A stretch of 64,000 nt of DNA from Candidatus Palauibacter scopulicola. Lineage in GTDB: Bacteria; Gemmatimonadota; Gemmatimonadetes; Palauibacterales; Palauibacteraceae. Location: NCBI RefSeq assembly GCF_947581915.1, contig NZ_CANPWG010000065.1, positions 1-64,000 of the forward strand. Reading direction: 5' to 3'. Shown here piece after piece: positions 9,014 to 18,720 of the stretch (position 1 is the first letter of the stretch; every line of letters starts with the position of its first letter). The notes beneath the pieces were generated by a model, which saw only the letters and a list, made by a program, of their open reading frames with translations, ran no database searches and was not told where the DNA came from. Both the position numbers and the translations under genes were made by a program.

Positions 9014-9580
9014 GTGACGGAGGAAACGACGAAGGAGACGATCATCGAGGACAAGGCGCTGGCGGAGGACATCCTCACGCTCCTCGCCCGCACGCCCGGC
9101 ACCGTGCGCGTGCTGCTCGAGGATCTGCCGGCGGACCTCCTGCACGCGGACGAGGGCGAGGGGACGTTCAGCCCCTTCAGCGTGCTGGGACATCTCATTC
9201 AGGGTGAGATCGACGACTGGATTCCGCGGGCACGGTGGATCCTGGAACACGGTCGCGACCGGGCGTTCCCCCCGTTCGACCGGTTCGCGCACGTCGAGCG
9301 CACCCGGGACCGCCCGCTGGACGAGTTGCTCACCGAATTCGAGACGCTGCGCGAGACCGGACTCGCGGCACTGCACGAGGTCATCGAGGAGGGGGCGGAT
9401 CTCGACGCGGGGGGGCTTCACCCGGAGCTGGGCGAGGTCACGCTGCGGCAACTCCTCGCCACCTGGGCCGTCCACGATCTCAACCACATCGCCCAGATCA
9501 CACGCGTCGTCGCCCACCGGTTCGAGGACGAGGTCGGGCCCTGGAAGGCGTACCTCCCCATCCTCCACCACGACCGATAG
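9014..9580 (+). CDS. DinB-family four-helix protein
   Basis: The 188-residue protein has the DinB/YfiT layout: a four-helix bundle with three histidines that bind a metal, the first in VLGHLIQGE and the other two in VHDLNHIAQI. Members include thiol transferases (mycothiol or bacillithiol S-transferases) and many proteins without an assigned function. The GTG at 9014 has GGAGG seven bases upstream, deciding the start over the longer frame from 8786. It faces away from the MTHFR-like gene and converges on mtnA. Confidence 0.82.
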   Translation: MTEETTKETIIEDKALAEDILTLLARTPGTVRVLLEDLPADLLHADEGEGTFSPFSVLGHLIQGEIDDWIPRARWILEHGRDRAFPPFDRFAHVERTRDRPLDELLTEFETLRETGLAALHEVIEEGADLDAGGLHPELGEVTLRQLLATWAVHDLNHIAQITRVVAHRFEDEVGPWKAYLPILHHDR

Positions 9581-9640
9581 GTACGTCGCGCCGGCCGAGC
9601 CAAGCGCCTTCGCTGGCAGCGGGCGGTTGCGGCAGGGCCG

Positions 9641-10738
<1,098 letters not shown>

Positions 10739-10797
10739 GCCGCGCAACCTATCCGGCGGCGGGAAAGGCGCTACCTTGAACTGCCATGTGATGTCCC

Positions 10798-10821
10798 GCA
10801 GGGATCGAAGCAGGGATCGAA
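10798..10821 (+). repeat. Tandem 12-bp direct repeat in the mtnA/S9 peptidase divergent region
   Basis: GCAGGGATCGAA occurs twice without a gap, at 10798-10809 and 10810-10821. It ends 18 bases before the S9 peptidase ATG and just before a strong AGGAGG. It may be a protein-binding site or part of the 5' leader. Confidence 0.5.
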
Positions 10822-10839
10822 TGCAGTCCAGGAGGAATC

Positions 10840-12942
10840 ATGACGTCGTCAAGAGAAGACAGGGTCGTCGGCTCGGCTGTTGCCTTCCGGGTGGCCGCGG
10901 CCGCGCTCGCGCTCGCCATCGTCGCTCCCTTCGGCCCGCTCGCCGGGCAGGAGCGGGATCCGGATCACTTCGGCCCGGCGGACGTGTTCGAACTCGAAGT
11001 CGCCGGCGATCCCCGGATCTCGCCCGACGGTTCCCGGGTCGTCTACGTGCGGTCCTCGATGGACATCATGACGGACCGTCAGCGCAGCAACCTGTGGATC
11101 GTCGACTACGACGGCTCGAACCACCGTCCGCTCCTCACCGGACAGAGGAACTTCTCCTCTCCGCGCTGGTCGCCGGACGGCACGCGACTCCTCTACGTCG
11201 CCAGCGACGAGCACGGCAAGGCACAGCTCTACCTGCGCTGGATGGACAGCGGACAGACGGCCCTGCTCACGCAGCTTGAGCGAGGCCCGGGCGGGCTCTC
11301 CTGGTCGCCCGACGGGAGCACGATCGCCTTCAGCATGTTCGTCCCGGACACGCCGCCGCCCTTCGCGCAGATGCCCGCGAAGCCGGAAGGCGCGACGTGG
11401 GCGCCGCCCGCCACGACGTACGAACGGCTCTACTACCGCTCGGACAGCCAGGGTTTCCTGCCCGTCGGGTACTCCCACGTCTTCGTCCTTCCCGCGGAGG
11501 GAGGGACGCCGCGCCAGGTCACGCACGGCCCCTACAACCACGGCGGGACGCCCGAGTGGACGCCCGATTCGCAGCACCTGCTGATCTCGGCCACCCGCCG
11601 CGACGACTGGGAGTACGTGCGGGACTCCGAGATTTTCGAGTTCGCCGTGGCCGATGGGGCCGTCCGGCAACTGACCGACCGGCGCGGCCCCGACTCGAGT
11701 CCGACGGTGTCGCCCGACGGCGGCATGATCGCGTACACCGGCTACGATGACCGCTTCCTCGGGCACCAGGTGTCGAAGCTCTACGTGATGAACCGCGACG
11801 GGTCCGGCTCGCGCCTCATCGCCGACGACCTCGACCGCTCGATCGGGAACCTGCACTGGGCGAGCGACGGGGCGGGGCTCTTCTTCCAGTACGACACCGA
11901 GGGGAACACGCGCCTGGCGCACGTCGACCTCGACGGGAACGTGATGGACATCGTCTCCAGCGTGCAGGGTCTGTCGATCGGACGTCCCTACGGCGGCGGC
12001 ACCTTCTCCACCTCCGGGAACGACCGCTTCGCCTACACCTACGGGACGCCCGACCACCCCTCGGACCTCGCCGTCGCGAACCGCGGCGGCGACTGGCAGC
12101 GCCTCACGCACCTGAACGAGGACCTCTTCGCGCAGAAAGCGATCGGGGAGACGGAGGAGGTCTGGTACAAGTCCTCGCACGACGGACTCGACATCCAGGG
12201 CTGGATCGTGAAGCCGCCGGACTTCGACCCGAGCCGCAAGTATCCGCTCCTGCTCGAGATCCACGGCGGTCCGTTCGCGAACTACGGCGACCGCTTCAGC
12301 GCCGAGGTCCAGCTCTTTGCGACCGCGGGGTACGTCGTCCTCTACACGAACCCGCGCGGCAGCACGAGCTACGGCGAGGACTTCGGGAACGAGATCCACC
12401 ACGCGTATCCGAGCTACGACTTCGACGACCTGATGTCCGGCGTCGATGAAGTGATTTCGCGCGGATACATCGACGAGGACCAGCTCTTCGTCACCGGCGG
12501 GTCCGGCGGCGGCGTGCTGACGGCCTGGATCGTGACCCACACGGACCGCTTCGCCGCGGCCGCGTCGCAGAAGCCCGTCATCAACTGGTATTCGTGGGTT
12601 CTGACCGCGGACATGGGCGGCAGCGGCGGCCTCAACTACTGGTTCCCGGGCGCGCCGTGGGACAACCTCGAGCACTACATGGAGCGCTCGCCGGTCCACC
12701 ACATCGCGAACGTGACGACGCCGACGATGCTCATCACGGGCGAGGTCGACTGGCGGACGCCGATGTCGGAGTCGGAGCAGTTCTACCAGGCGCTGAAGAT
12801 CCGGAAGGTGCCGTCGGTCCTCGTGCGGATTCCCGAGGCGAACCACAGCATCGGCGCGCGTCCCAGCGGCCTCATCAGCAAGGTGCAGCACATCCTCGCC
12901 TGGTTCGAGCGCTACCGGCCGGGCGGGACGACGACGCAATGA
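10840..12942 (+). CDS. Secreted S9-family peptidase (prolyl oligopeptidase/acylaminoacyl-peptidase type)
   Basis: The 700-residue protein has a signal peptide (hydrophobic run AAAALALAIVAPF, cleavage probably after LAGQ), an N-terminal beta-propeller with WD40/TolB-like 'SPDG' repeats, and a C-terminal alpha/beta hydrolase. The triad is visible: S555 in TGGSGGGVLT, D637 in GEVDWRTP and H669 in EANHS. It should cleave short peptides in the periplasm. AGGAGG stands five bases before the ATG. Its stop overlaps the next gene's start (ATGA), so it is coupled to the FAD oxidoreductase. Confidence 0.9.
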   Translation: MTSSREDRVVGSAVAFRVAAAALALAIVAPFGPLAGQERDPDHFGPADVFELEVAGDPRISPDGSRVVYVRSSMDIMTDRQRSNLWIVDYDGSNHRPLLTGQRNFSSPRWSPDGTRLLYVASDEHGKAQLYLRWMDSGQTALLTQLERGPGGLSWSPDGSTIAFSMFVPDTPPPFAQMPAKPEGATWAPPATTYERLYYRSDSQGFLPVGYSHVFVLPAEGGTPRQVTHGPYNHGGTPEWTPDSQHLLISATRRDDWEYVRDSEIFEFAVADGAVRQLTDRRGPDSSPTVSPDGGMIAYTGYDDRFLGHQVSKLYVMNRDGSGSRLIADDLDRSIGNLHWASDGAGLFFQYDTEGNTRLAHVDLDGNVMDIVSSVQGLSIGRPYGGGTFSTSGNDRFAYTYGTPDHPSDLAVANRGGDWQRLTHLNEDLFAQKAIGETEEVWYKSSHDGLDIQGWIVKPPDFDPSRKYPLLLEIHGGPFANYGDRFSAEVQLFATAGYVVLYTNPRGSTSYGEDFGNEIHHAYPSYDFDDLMSGVDEVISRGYIDEDQLFVTGGSGGGVLTAWIVTHTDRFAAAASQKPVINWYSWVLTADMGGSGGLNYWFPGAPWDNLEHYMERSPVHHIANVTTPTMLITGEVDWRTPMSESEQFYQALKIRKVPSVLVRIPEANHSIGARPSGLISKVQHILAWFERYRPGGTTTQ

Positions 12943-14945
12943 CCCCAGGCCTGACCCCAAGCCGCGGGAGTGGCGGCAGTCGCGGTGGGCCGGACAGCGG
13001 GCCGACGGATCGTGAGCTGGGGCTCGACCGCGAGATCACGCGGCGCGACTTCGTCCAGTTGGCAGGGGCGGGGATCGCGGGCTCCGCGCTCCTCGGGTGC
13101 GGGGGGGAGGCGCCCGGAGGTGGCGGCCTGGCGGTTCCGGGGATGGCTTCCGAGCCGTGGTCCGACGCGCTGGGGCCCGACTGGTACGGCCCGGGCGGCG
13201 TGGGGGACTACGCGTCCTCGCACGGGAACACGCCGGAGGTCGTCCGCTCGGCGCACTGGGTCCGTGACGGGCGCGCCCCGAGCGGGGAGACGACGGACAC
13301 CGGGGAGCGCTTCGACGTCGTAATCGTCGGGGGCGGGCTCGCGGGTCTCTCCGCCGCGCACCACTTCAAGCGGCACCGGCCCTCGGGCCGCTGTCTCGTC
13401 CTCGACAATCACCCCGTGTTCGGCGGCGAGGCGAAGCGCAACGACATCATGGTCGACGGCGTGCGCCTGGCCGGGCCGCAGGGATCGAACGATTTCGGCA
13501 TACGCCCGCCCACGGGGGAGCCGGACGACTATTTCACGACGCTGGGCATCCCGCGCGAGTTCGAGTACGCGCCGGATGCGGGTCAGGTGAAGGCGCCGCT
13601 CGAGAACTACGGCTTCATGCACTGGGTGCAGGACCAGTTCTCCATCGGGCACTACTTCGGCGGGACGCGGCGCGGCGGGCGGCCCGGCTGGTCGGGGGGT
13701 TCGGGCGGCTGGGTCAGCGACCTGTGGGGGGATCCCTCCCGCGCGCCCTGGACGCCGGAGGTTCGGGAGGGCTTCGAGCGCTGGCGGAACGCCCGGGTCG
13801 CGGACCATGTACCCCCGGACGCGCCCGGGGGGCCGGACAATCCCGGGCCGTGGCTCGACGGCATGACGCTCAAGGCCTACTACGAGGACGTGCTCGGCCT
13901 GCCGCCGGAGGTGACGGCGTACGTGGACCCGATCCTCGCCAGCATCATCGGACTCGGCTGCGACGCGATCTCCGCCTGGTGGGGGATGCACTTCGACCTG
14001 CCCGGCTTCGGGCTCCCGTCCCGCTACGACGGCATGACCTTCCACTCCTTCCCCGGCGGGAACGCGGGGATCGCCCGCTACTTCGTGAAGGACGTCGTGC
14101 CGGACGGCATCGCCGGCGAGCGCACGCTGGGCGACGTGCTGAACGGGGCGATCGACTTTGGCGCCCTCGACCGGCCGGATCAGCCCGTGCGGCTGCGGCT
14201 GGGCTGCACCGCGATCGACGTGCGCCACACGGGAGCCGGAGACGGCCGCGTGCGCGTCACGTACGTGCACGAAGGCCGCGCGTACTCGGTGGAGGCCGAC
14301 GGGGTCGTGCTCGCGAGCGGCGGGTGGATGAACCGCTACATCGCGGCCGACCTGCCGGACGGGCACCGCGCGGCCTACGGGCACTTCCGCCACGGGCCGA
14401 TCCTCGTCGCGAACGTGGCGCTCCGGAACTGGCGCTTCCTCGACCGCCTCGGGATCGCCGGCTGCTTCTACGAGGGCGATCTCGGCTTCTCGTGCAACAT
14501 CCGGCGGCCCATGTACGCGGGCGACTACCGGCCGGTCCACGCGCCCGATCACCCGACGATGCTGACCTTCTACATCACCTTCGAGGCGCCCGGCTCGTCG
14601 CCGGTGGACCAGGGGATGGCGGGCCGCACCGAGATGCTGAGCATGTCCTTCACGGAGTACGAGCGGCGGCTGCGGGCGCAGATGGTCGAACTGTTCGCGG
14701 AGGGCGGCTTCGATCCGGCCGAAGACATCGCCGGCCTCGTCCTCAATCGCTGGGGGCACGCCTACGTGGCGCCGGGTCCCGGCTTCTTCTTCGGACGCGA
14801 CGGGGCCCCGGCCCCGCCGGATGTGATTCGCGAGCCCTTCGGGCGCGTCGCGATCGGGCATTCCGAACTGCGGGGGCACCAGAACTGGACCGGCGCGTCC
14901 GCCGAGGGTCGTCGAGCCGTCGAGACCGTCCTCGACCTGATCTGA
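12939..14945 (+). CDS. Tat-exported FAD-dependent oxidoreductase, spermidine dehydrogenase-like
   Basis: The 668-residue protein has a twin-arginine signal with RR at 35-36 (ITRRDFVQLAG) and a lipobox-like LLGC at C54, so it may be a Tat-exported lipoprotein. The FAD-binding dinucleotide fold is VVIVGGGLAGLSAA (about 127-140). The region before the fold (SSHGNTPEVVRSAHWVRDG) resembles the equivalent part of spermidine dehydrogenases, which oxidise polyamines in the periplasm. The substrate is inferred only from that resemblance. The start overlaps the upstream stop in ATGA; longer upstream frames lie inside the peptidase gene and are not credible. Confidence 0.75.
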   Translation: MTPGLTPSRGSGGSRGGPDSGPTDRELGLDREITRRDFVQLAGAGIAGSALLGCGGEAPGGGGLAVPGMASEPWSDALGPDWYGPGGVGDYASSHGNTPEVVRSAHWVRDGRAPSGETTDTGERFDVVIVGGGLAGLSAAHHFKRHRPSGRCLVLDNHPVFGGEAKRNDIMVDGVRLAGPQGSNDFGIRPPTGEPDDYFTTLGIPREFEYAPDAGQVKAPLENYGFMHWVQDQFSIGHYFGGTRRGGRPGWSGGSGGWVSDLWGDPSRAPWTPEVREGFERWRNARVADHVPPDAPGGPDNPGPWLDGMTLKAYYEDVLGLPPEVTAYVDPILASIIGLGCDAISAWWGMHFDLPGFGLPSRYDGMTFHSFPGGNAGIARYFVKDVVPDGIAGERTLGDVLNGAIDFGALDRPDQPVRLRLGCTAIDVRHTGAGDGRVRVTYVHEGRAYSVEADGVVLASGGWMNRYIAADLPDGHRAAYGHFRHGPILVANVALRNWRFLDRLGIAGCFYEGDLGFSCNIRRPMYAGDYRPVHAPDHPTMLTFYITFEAPGSSPVDQGMAGRTEMLSMSFTEYERRLRAQMVELFAEGGFDPAEDIAGLVLNRWGHAYVAPGPGFFFGRDGAPAPPDVIREPFGRVAIGHSELRGHQNWTGASAEGRRAVETVLDLI

Positions 14946-14967
14946 TGCCGCCGCTGATGCCACCGCC

Positions 14968-15747
14968 ATGCGACGGGTGAGGCCGCGGGCGGGCTTCCGC
15001 GGCCTGGGGGCGCTCGCGCTCTGCGCGCTGGCGGGCTGCGCGTCCGCCGCGGTGCCGTCCATCGAATACGAGATCCTGGGCACGTTCCCGCACGATCCCG
15101 CGGCGTACACGCAGGGGCTTCTCTTCCACGACGGCGCGCTCCTCGAGAGCACCGGCCGCTACGGCGAATCGAGCGTGCGCCGCGTCGACGTGCCGACGGG
15201 CGAAGTCCTGGCGAGCGTCGCGGTGGACTCGGCGCTCTTCGGCGAAGGGCTCGCCCGGGTGGACTCCGAACTCGTGCAGCTCACCTGGAAGTCCGGCCGG
15301 GCCTTCGTCTACGATCTCGAGAGCCTGGACGTGCTCCGGGAGTTCGCCTACGAAGGCGAGGGATGGGGCCTCTGCTACGACGGCGAGTCGCTCTGGATGT
15401 CCGATGGTTCGAGCGCGCTGGAACGTCGTAACCCGCAGGACTTCACGGTTCTCGCGACGGTCGAGGTCACGCGCGCGGGGTCACGGCAGGGTCGGCTGAA
15501 CGAACTGGAGTGCGTGGACGACTGGATCTACGCCAACGTCTACCAGACCGACGTCATCGTCCGCATCGACAAGGCCACCGGCGAGGTCCTGGGCGAGATC
15601 GACCTGTCGAGCGTCCCCCTCAGCGCCCGCAAGCCCGGAGACCCCGAAGCGGTGCTCAACGGCATCGCCTACGTCCCCGAAACCGGCGTCTTCCTCGTCA
15701 CCGGCAAACTCTGGCCCAACCTCCTCGCCCTCCGCCTCGACGACTAG
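14968..15747 (+). CDS. Glutaminyl-peptide cyclotransferase (glutamine cyclotransferase family)
   Basis: This enzyme turns N-terminal glutamine of peptides into pyroglutamate. The 259-residue product is of the plant/bacterial beta-propeller type, with family blocks FPHDPAAYTQGL, TGRYGESSVR, LNELECVDDWIYANVY and VLNGIAYVPETGVFLVTGKLWP. An N-terminal signal ending in LAGC suggests a lipoprotein. The gene follows the oxidoreductase by 22 bases, so peptidase, oxidoreductase and cyclase probably form one operon for exported peptide or amine metabolism. Its TAG stop is shared in the palindrome CTAG with the convergent AbiEii-type gene. Confidence 0.88.
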   Translation: MRRVRPRAGFRGLGALALCALAGCASAAVPSIEYEILGTFPHDPAAYTQGLLFHDGALLESTGRYGESSVRRVDVPTGEVLASVAVDSALFGEGLARVDSELVQLTWKSGRAFVYDLESLDVLREFAYEGEGWGLCYDGESLWMSDGSSALERRNPQDFTVLATVEVTRAGSRQGRLNELECVDDWIYANVYQTDVIVRIDKATGEVLGEIDLSSVPLSARKPGDPEAVLNGIAYVPETGVFLVTGKLWPNLLALRLDD

Positions 15748-16760
15748 CAGCGATTCGCCCTTTCCTCGACATCGGCGCATCGATTGATGATCTCCTCGAA
15801 CGCTTCCTCATCATCGAACAGCATGCCGCCGCGCACCATCTGTTCATAGTCGGCGGCGAGAGCTTCCCTGAAGGGACCGTCCGGGCATAGTTGAAGCCCG
15901 CCGGAAACTGCGGCTTCGTAGTCGATCCATCCCCCCGAGGTATCCCGTTCCCTGAAGAAAAGCGACTTGTGGCGAGCCACGGAACCAGCCAGTGCCCGGT
16001 CCGCCAACGCTTTCTCGGCGTAGCCGGCGTCGTCCAGCCGAACCAGGTCGTGCCAGTGTCTCGAGAGGCGCGTCCCCCGCTGTCGGAGCCGACGGCAGAA
16101 GACATGTATCGCCGTGGCCTTCTCCCAGAAGGTACGCTCGGCCAACATCACGGAGGGTTGCGCCGAAGGGAAGCGAACGTCGGGCAAGAATTCGGCCGCG
16201 TCGCACTCGATCCGCCGCTCCTGACGAGGCTCGCCCGTCGACCGCGCGCCGAACTCGACAAGCACTTCCGGCAAGACGAACCCATAATCGTCGAACAGTG
16301 GTTCGTAGCCGACGTAGACTCGGTCGCCGTCGGCTCGAAGCCGGGCCGGGAATCCGCTTCGGGCCAACCCGTCGCGGATGGCCGGAACTGCTTCGTCTCC
16401 GGTCCATTCCGCCAGCCTGGAACGGATCGTCCGTGTCCAGCGCCGCTCCTGGCTTCGCGTCGGGGGAAGCGCTTCCTCGCCAGCTTGGGCCACCAATTCC
16501 GGAGCGAAGCGGCGGATGTCATACGTAATGTCGACATCCTCGGAAAAGCGGCGGATCGCGCGGTAGGCCTTGGCCAGAGACGTCCCGCCCTTGAACACCA
16601 GATCCCGGCCGGACGGCGTCTCGAAGAGTACGGAAAGGGTCTGGACGACCCAAATGTCCTTTTCGAGAAGGTGTGCGGGCCGGCCGCCAAGGCTCGTGGC
16701 GGTTTCGAGTGCCTCACGCCGTTCCGGTGCGGACAGATTCTGGAACCGGACGTTACCCAT
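15744..16760 (-). CDS. AbiEii/AbiGii-family nucleotidyltransferase toxin
   Basis: The 338-residue protein shows the AbiEii nucleotidyltransferase signature: EKD near residues 33-35, GGTS at 58-61 and the metal-binding SEDVDI (D75, D77). AbiEii toxins transfer nucleotides and stop growth when released from the AbiEi partner, giving phage abortive infection in lactococci; the related MenT toxins modify tRNA ends. ATG 16760 lies within the end of the upstream antitoxin gene (8-base overlap), matching the usual AbiEi-AbiEii order. GC content looks somewhat lower than in the flanks, suggesting transfer. Confidence 0.85.
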   Translation of the reverse strand: MGNVRFQNLSAPERREALETATSLGGRPAHLLEKDIWVVQTLSVLFETPSGRDLVFKGGTSLAKAYRAIRRFSEDVDITYDIRRFAPELVAQAGEEALPPTRSQERRWTRTIRSRLAEWTGDEAVPAIRDGLARSGFPARLRADGDRVYVGYEPLFDDYGFVLPEVLVEFGARSTGEPRQERRIECDAAEFLPDVRFPSAQPSVMLAERTFWEKATAIHVFCRRLRQRGTRLSRHWHDLVRLDDAGYAEKALADRALAGSVARHKSLFFRERDTSGGWIDYEAAVSGGLQLCPDGPFREALAADYEQMVRGGMLFDDEEAFEEIINRCADVEERANRC

Positions 16761-17349
16761 GAGCGACCAGGGCGCTGAGAGGCGTCGCGATCCACGAGGG
16801 CAGGGCCGAGCGTATAACCGCGAGTTCCGCGAGATCTGCCCGGTCAAGCCTGCGTTCGATCCGCTCGATGTTCCGTTCCACTTCCGCAGGACCCAGCCAA
16901 GCCAGGGCACGAATGGCCAATCCGGCGGGCCGTCCCGGAGCGACGAGCTGCCAGCGTGGCGCGTGAAGCAGGCGGATGATCAAGGCATACAACCGCAACA
17001 CTCGATTCGGTCCCGACGTGAGGTACACCAATCGGACCGGCACTTGAGTCGTCAGGCCGAGGACGTTCGCAGCCGCCCCGCCGCTCGGGACGATGGTTTC
17101 TCCCCACAAGGAGGAAAGTGCTTCGATGACGGTCTCGGCGCCGGGTGCGCGAACGCCGAACCGGGTTTCTATCGGACGCATGTAGACGCCCCGGCAGACC
17201 CGCAGCAGCAGCCCCCGCCGGACCAGGCGGGACAACGCCTGATCGACGGCCGCCCGGTTTCCCAGATGGAGCAGGCCGTTGGCACGGATTGGTGTGCCCT
17301 CCGGCAACGTGGCTGCGTGTTCCGCAATCTGACTCGGGAGCCCCGGCAT
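16753..17349 (-). CDS. AbiEi-type antitoxin / winged-helix transcriptional regulator
   Basis: The 198-residue protein has an N-terminal winged-helix region (residues 15-65: ALSRLVRRGLLLRVCRGVYM is the recognition part and wing) followed by the antitoxin body, as in AbiEi/DUF6088-like proteins. These autoregulate by binding inverted repeats in their own promoter. ATG 17349 has a perfect GGAGG five bases upstream and is preferred to a TTG nine codons earlier. It overlaps the toxin gene by eight bases. Upstream lies an AT-rich inverted repeat at 17377-17405. Confidence 0.8.
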   Translation of the reverse strand: MPGLPSQIAEHAATLPEGTPIRANGLLHLGNRAAVDQALSRLVRRGLLLRVCRGVYMRPIETRFGVRAPGAETVIEALSSLWGETIVPSGGAAANVLGLTTQVPVRLVYLTSGPNRVLRLYALIIRLLHAPRWQLVAPGRPAGLAIRALAWLGPAEVERNIERIERRLDRADLAELAVIRSALPSWIATPLSALVAHG

Positions 17350-17376
17350 GGTTCGCCTCCGGTTTTGTCGCTTCAA

Positions 17377-17405
17377 GTGTCAGAAAATAATTGAGTTTCT
17401 AACAC
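17377..17405 (-). promoter_or_regulatory. Inverted-repeat operator candidate for the AbiE-type pair
   Basis: GTGTCAGAAA (17377-17386) and TTTCTAACAC (17396-17405) form arms matching at 9 of 10 positions around a 9-base AT-rich centre. The repeat lies 28 bases before the antitoxin ATG in an otherwise GC-rich region and includes a minus-strand AATTAT that could be a -10 box. AbiEi proteins are known to bind such repeats. Confidence 0.55.
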
Positions 17406-17493
17406 ACTGCAAGCAAACACAACGCTGGCTTCGTGAGGAGTCGATTACCTGTAGCTGCGCCGAGGGCGTAACGAATTAACCCCCAGCGGGGAG

Positions 17494-18720
17494 CTACGCG
17501 ATTCGGGCGAAGCGTTCTTCGAGGCGCTGGAGGCGGGGCACGGGTTCGTTGCTGAAGACGAGGCGGAGTTGGTACTGGGCGTCGGGGCCGCCCCAGGCGT
17601 CCATGGGGGTGGCGGCGACGGCGGCCTGGGTGAGGAGTCGCGCGGAGAGTTCGCGGGCGGTGAGGCCGAGGGGGCGGGTGTCGACGAGGAGCGACCAGCC
17701 GCCGGCGGCGGGGCGGACCGGGTAGTCGCGGAGGGCGTCGAGCACCGCGTCGCGCCGGCGCTCCCAGCGCCGTACACAAGCCGCCACGTCCTCCGCTTCA
17801 TCCGCGGCGGTCAGCGCCGCCAGCGCACCGGGCTGCCCGATCCCGACGCCGGTCACGACGTTGTAGATCCCGACCTTGGCAACATCCGCCATGACGGCGG
17901 CCGGCCCGACGATCCAGCCCGTGCGCCAGCCGATCATGCGGTGCTCCTTGGAGACGGAGCCGACCGTGAGCGTGCGTTCCCGCATGCCCGGGAGCCCGGC
18001 GGGGTGCAGATAGGGGCGGCCGTCGTAGAGGATGCGTTCCATGGCCGCGTTGTAGAGGAGCCACAGGTCGTGGCGCCGGCACAGTTCCGCCACGACGGCC
18101 CAGTCGCCGGCGTCGAGCACGCCGCCGGACGGCATGGACGGGTTCATGATGAAGAGCGCCCGGGTCCGGTCGCGGACGCGCGCGGCGAGGGCGTCGAGGT
18201 CGAGGCGCCAGCCCGCCGCGGGATCGAAGACCCAGGGCGCGAGCCGGGGGCGCGCACCCGCCAGCCGCACGCGCTGGAGCATGCCGGCGTACGTGGGGTC
18301 GGTGACGATCACTTCGTCGCCCGGGTCCACCGTCGCGAGCAGGGCGTTGAGCAGGCCCTCCGTGCCGCCCGCGGTGATCACGCACTCCCGGTCCGGGTCG
18401 TAGTCCCGCCCGGAGAGCCGGCCGACGTGCCGGGCGGCCGCCGCGCGCAGGCCGGCCCGGCCCGTGAAGGGCAGATAGCTGTTGGCGGCCGGCGATTCGA
18501 GCGCGGCGCGGGTGGCGGCCACGGCTGCTGCGGGCGGGCGCAGGTCGGTGTCGAGGTTCTCGAGCCGGAGGATGCGGGAGTCGCTCTCCGCCGCCCGCGC
18601 CACCCCGTCGATGTCGAACCCCGGAATGTCGGCGAGCCGCCCGGGCGCTGTGCGCGCGCCGCCCTCGTCGGCGCTCACCCGGCCGTCCTCCGCGCCCGCC
18701 CGCCCATCGGCGCCGCTCAT
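17494..18720 (-). CDS. PLP-dependent class I/II aminotransferase
   Basis: The 408-residue protein has the fold-type I aminotransferase features: substrate-binding NSYLPFTGRAGLR, a cofactor loop TAGGTEGLLNA, MNPSMPSGG in place of the NPxNPTG loop, and the PLP lysine in SVSKEHRMIGWRTGW. The MNPSMPSGG variant and LLYNAAMERILYDG make the exact substrate unclear. The first 30 residues are a low-complexity Gly/Ala/Glu extension. The ATG overlaps the ligD stop (ATGA), so it is translationally coupled to LigD, an unusual partner. Confidence 0.82.
   Translation of the reverse strand: MSGADGRAGAEDGRVSADEGGARTAPGRLADIPGFDIDGVARAAESDSRILRLENLDTDLRPPAAAVAATRAALESPAANSYLPFTGRAGLRAAAARHVGRLSGRDYDPDRECVITAGGTEGLLNALLATVDPGDEVIVTDPTYAGMLQRVRLAGARPRLAPWVFDPAAGWRLDLDALAARVRDRTRALFIMNPSMPSGGVLDAGDWAVVAELCRRHDLWLLYNAAMERILYDGRPYLHPAGLPGMRERTLTVGSVSKEHRMIGWRTGWIVGPAAVMADVAKVGIYNVVTGVGIGQPGALAALTAADEAEDVAACVRRWERRRDAVLDALRDYPVRPAAGGWSLLVDTRPLGLTARELSARLLTQAAVAATPMDAWGGPDAQYQLRLVFSNEPVPRLQRLEERFARIA

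Noticed and set aside
10849-12960. A 703-codon minus-strand frame opposite the S9 peptidase
   Set aside because: It is Arg/Val/His-rich with no motif, whereas the plus strand has a full catalytic triad and a strong ribosome site.
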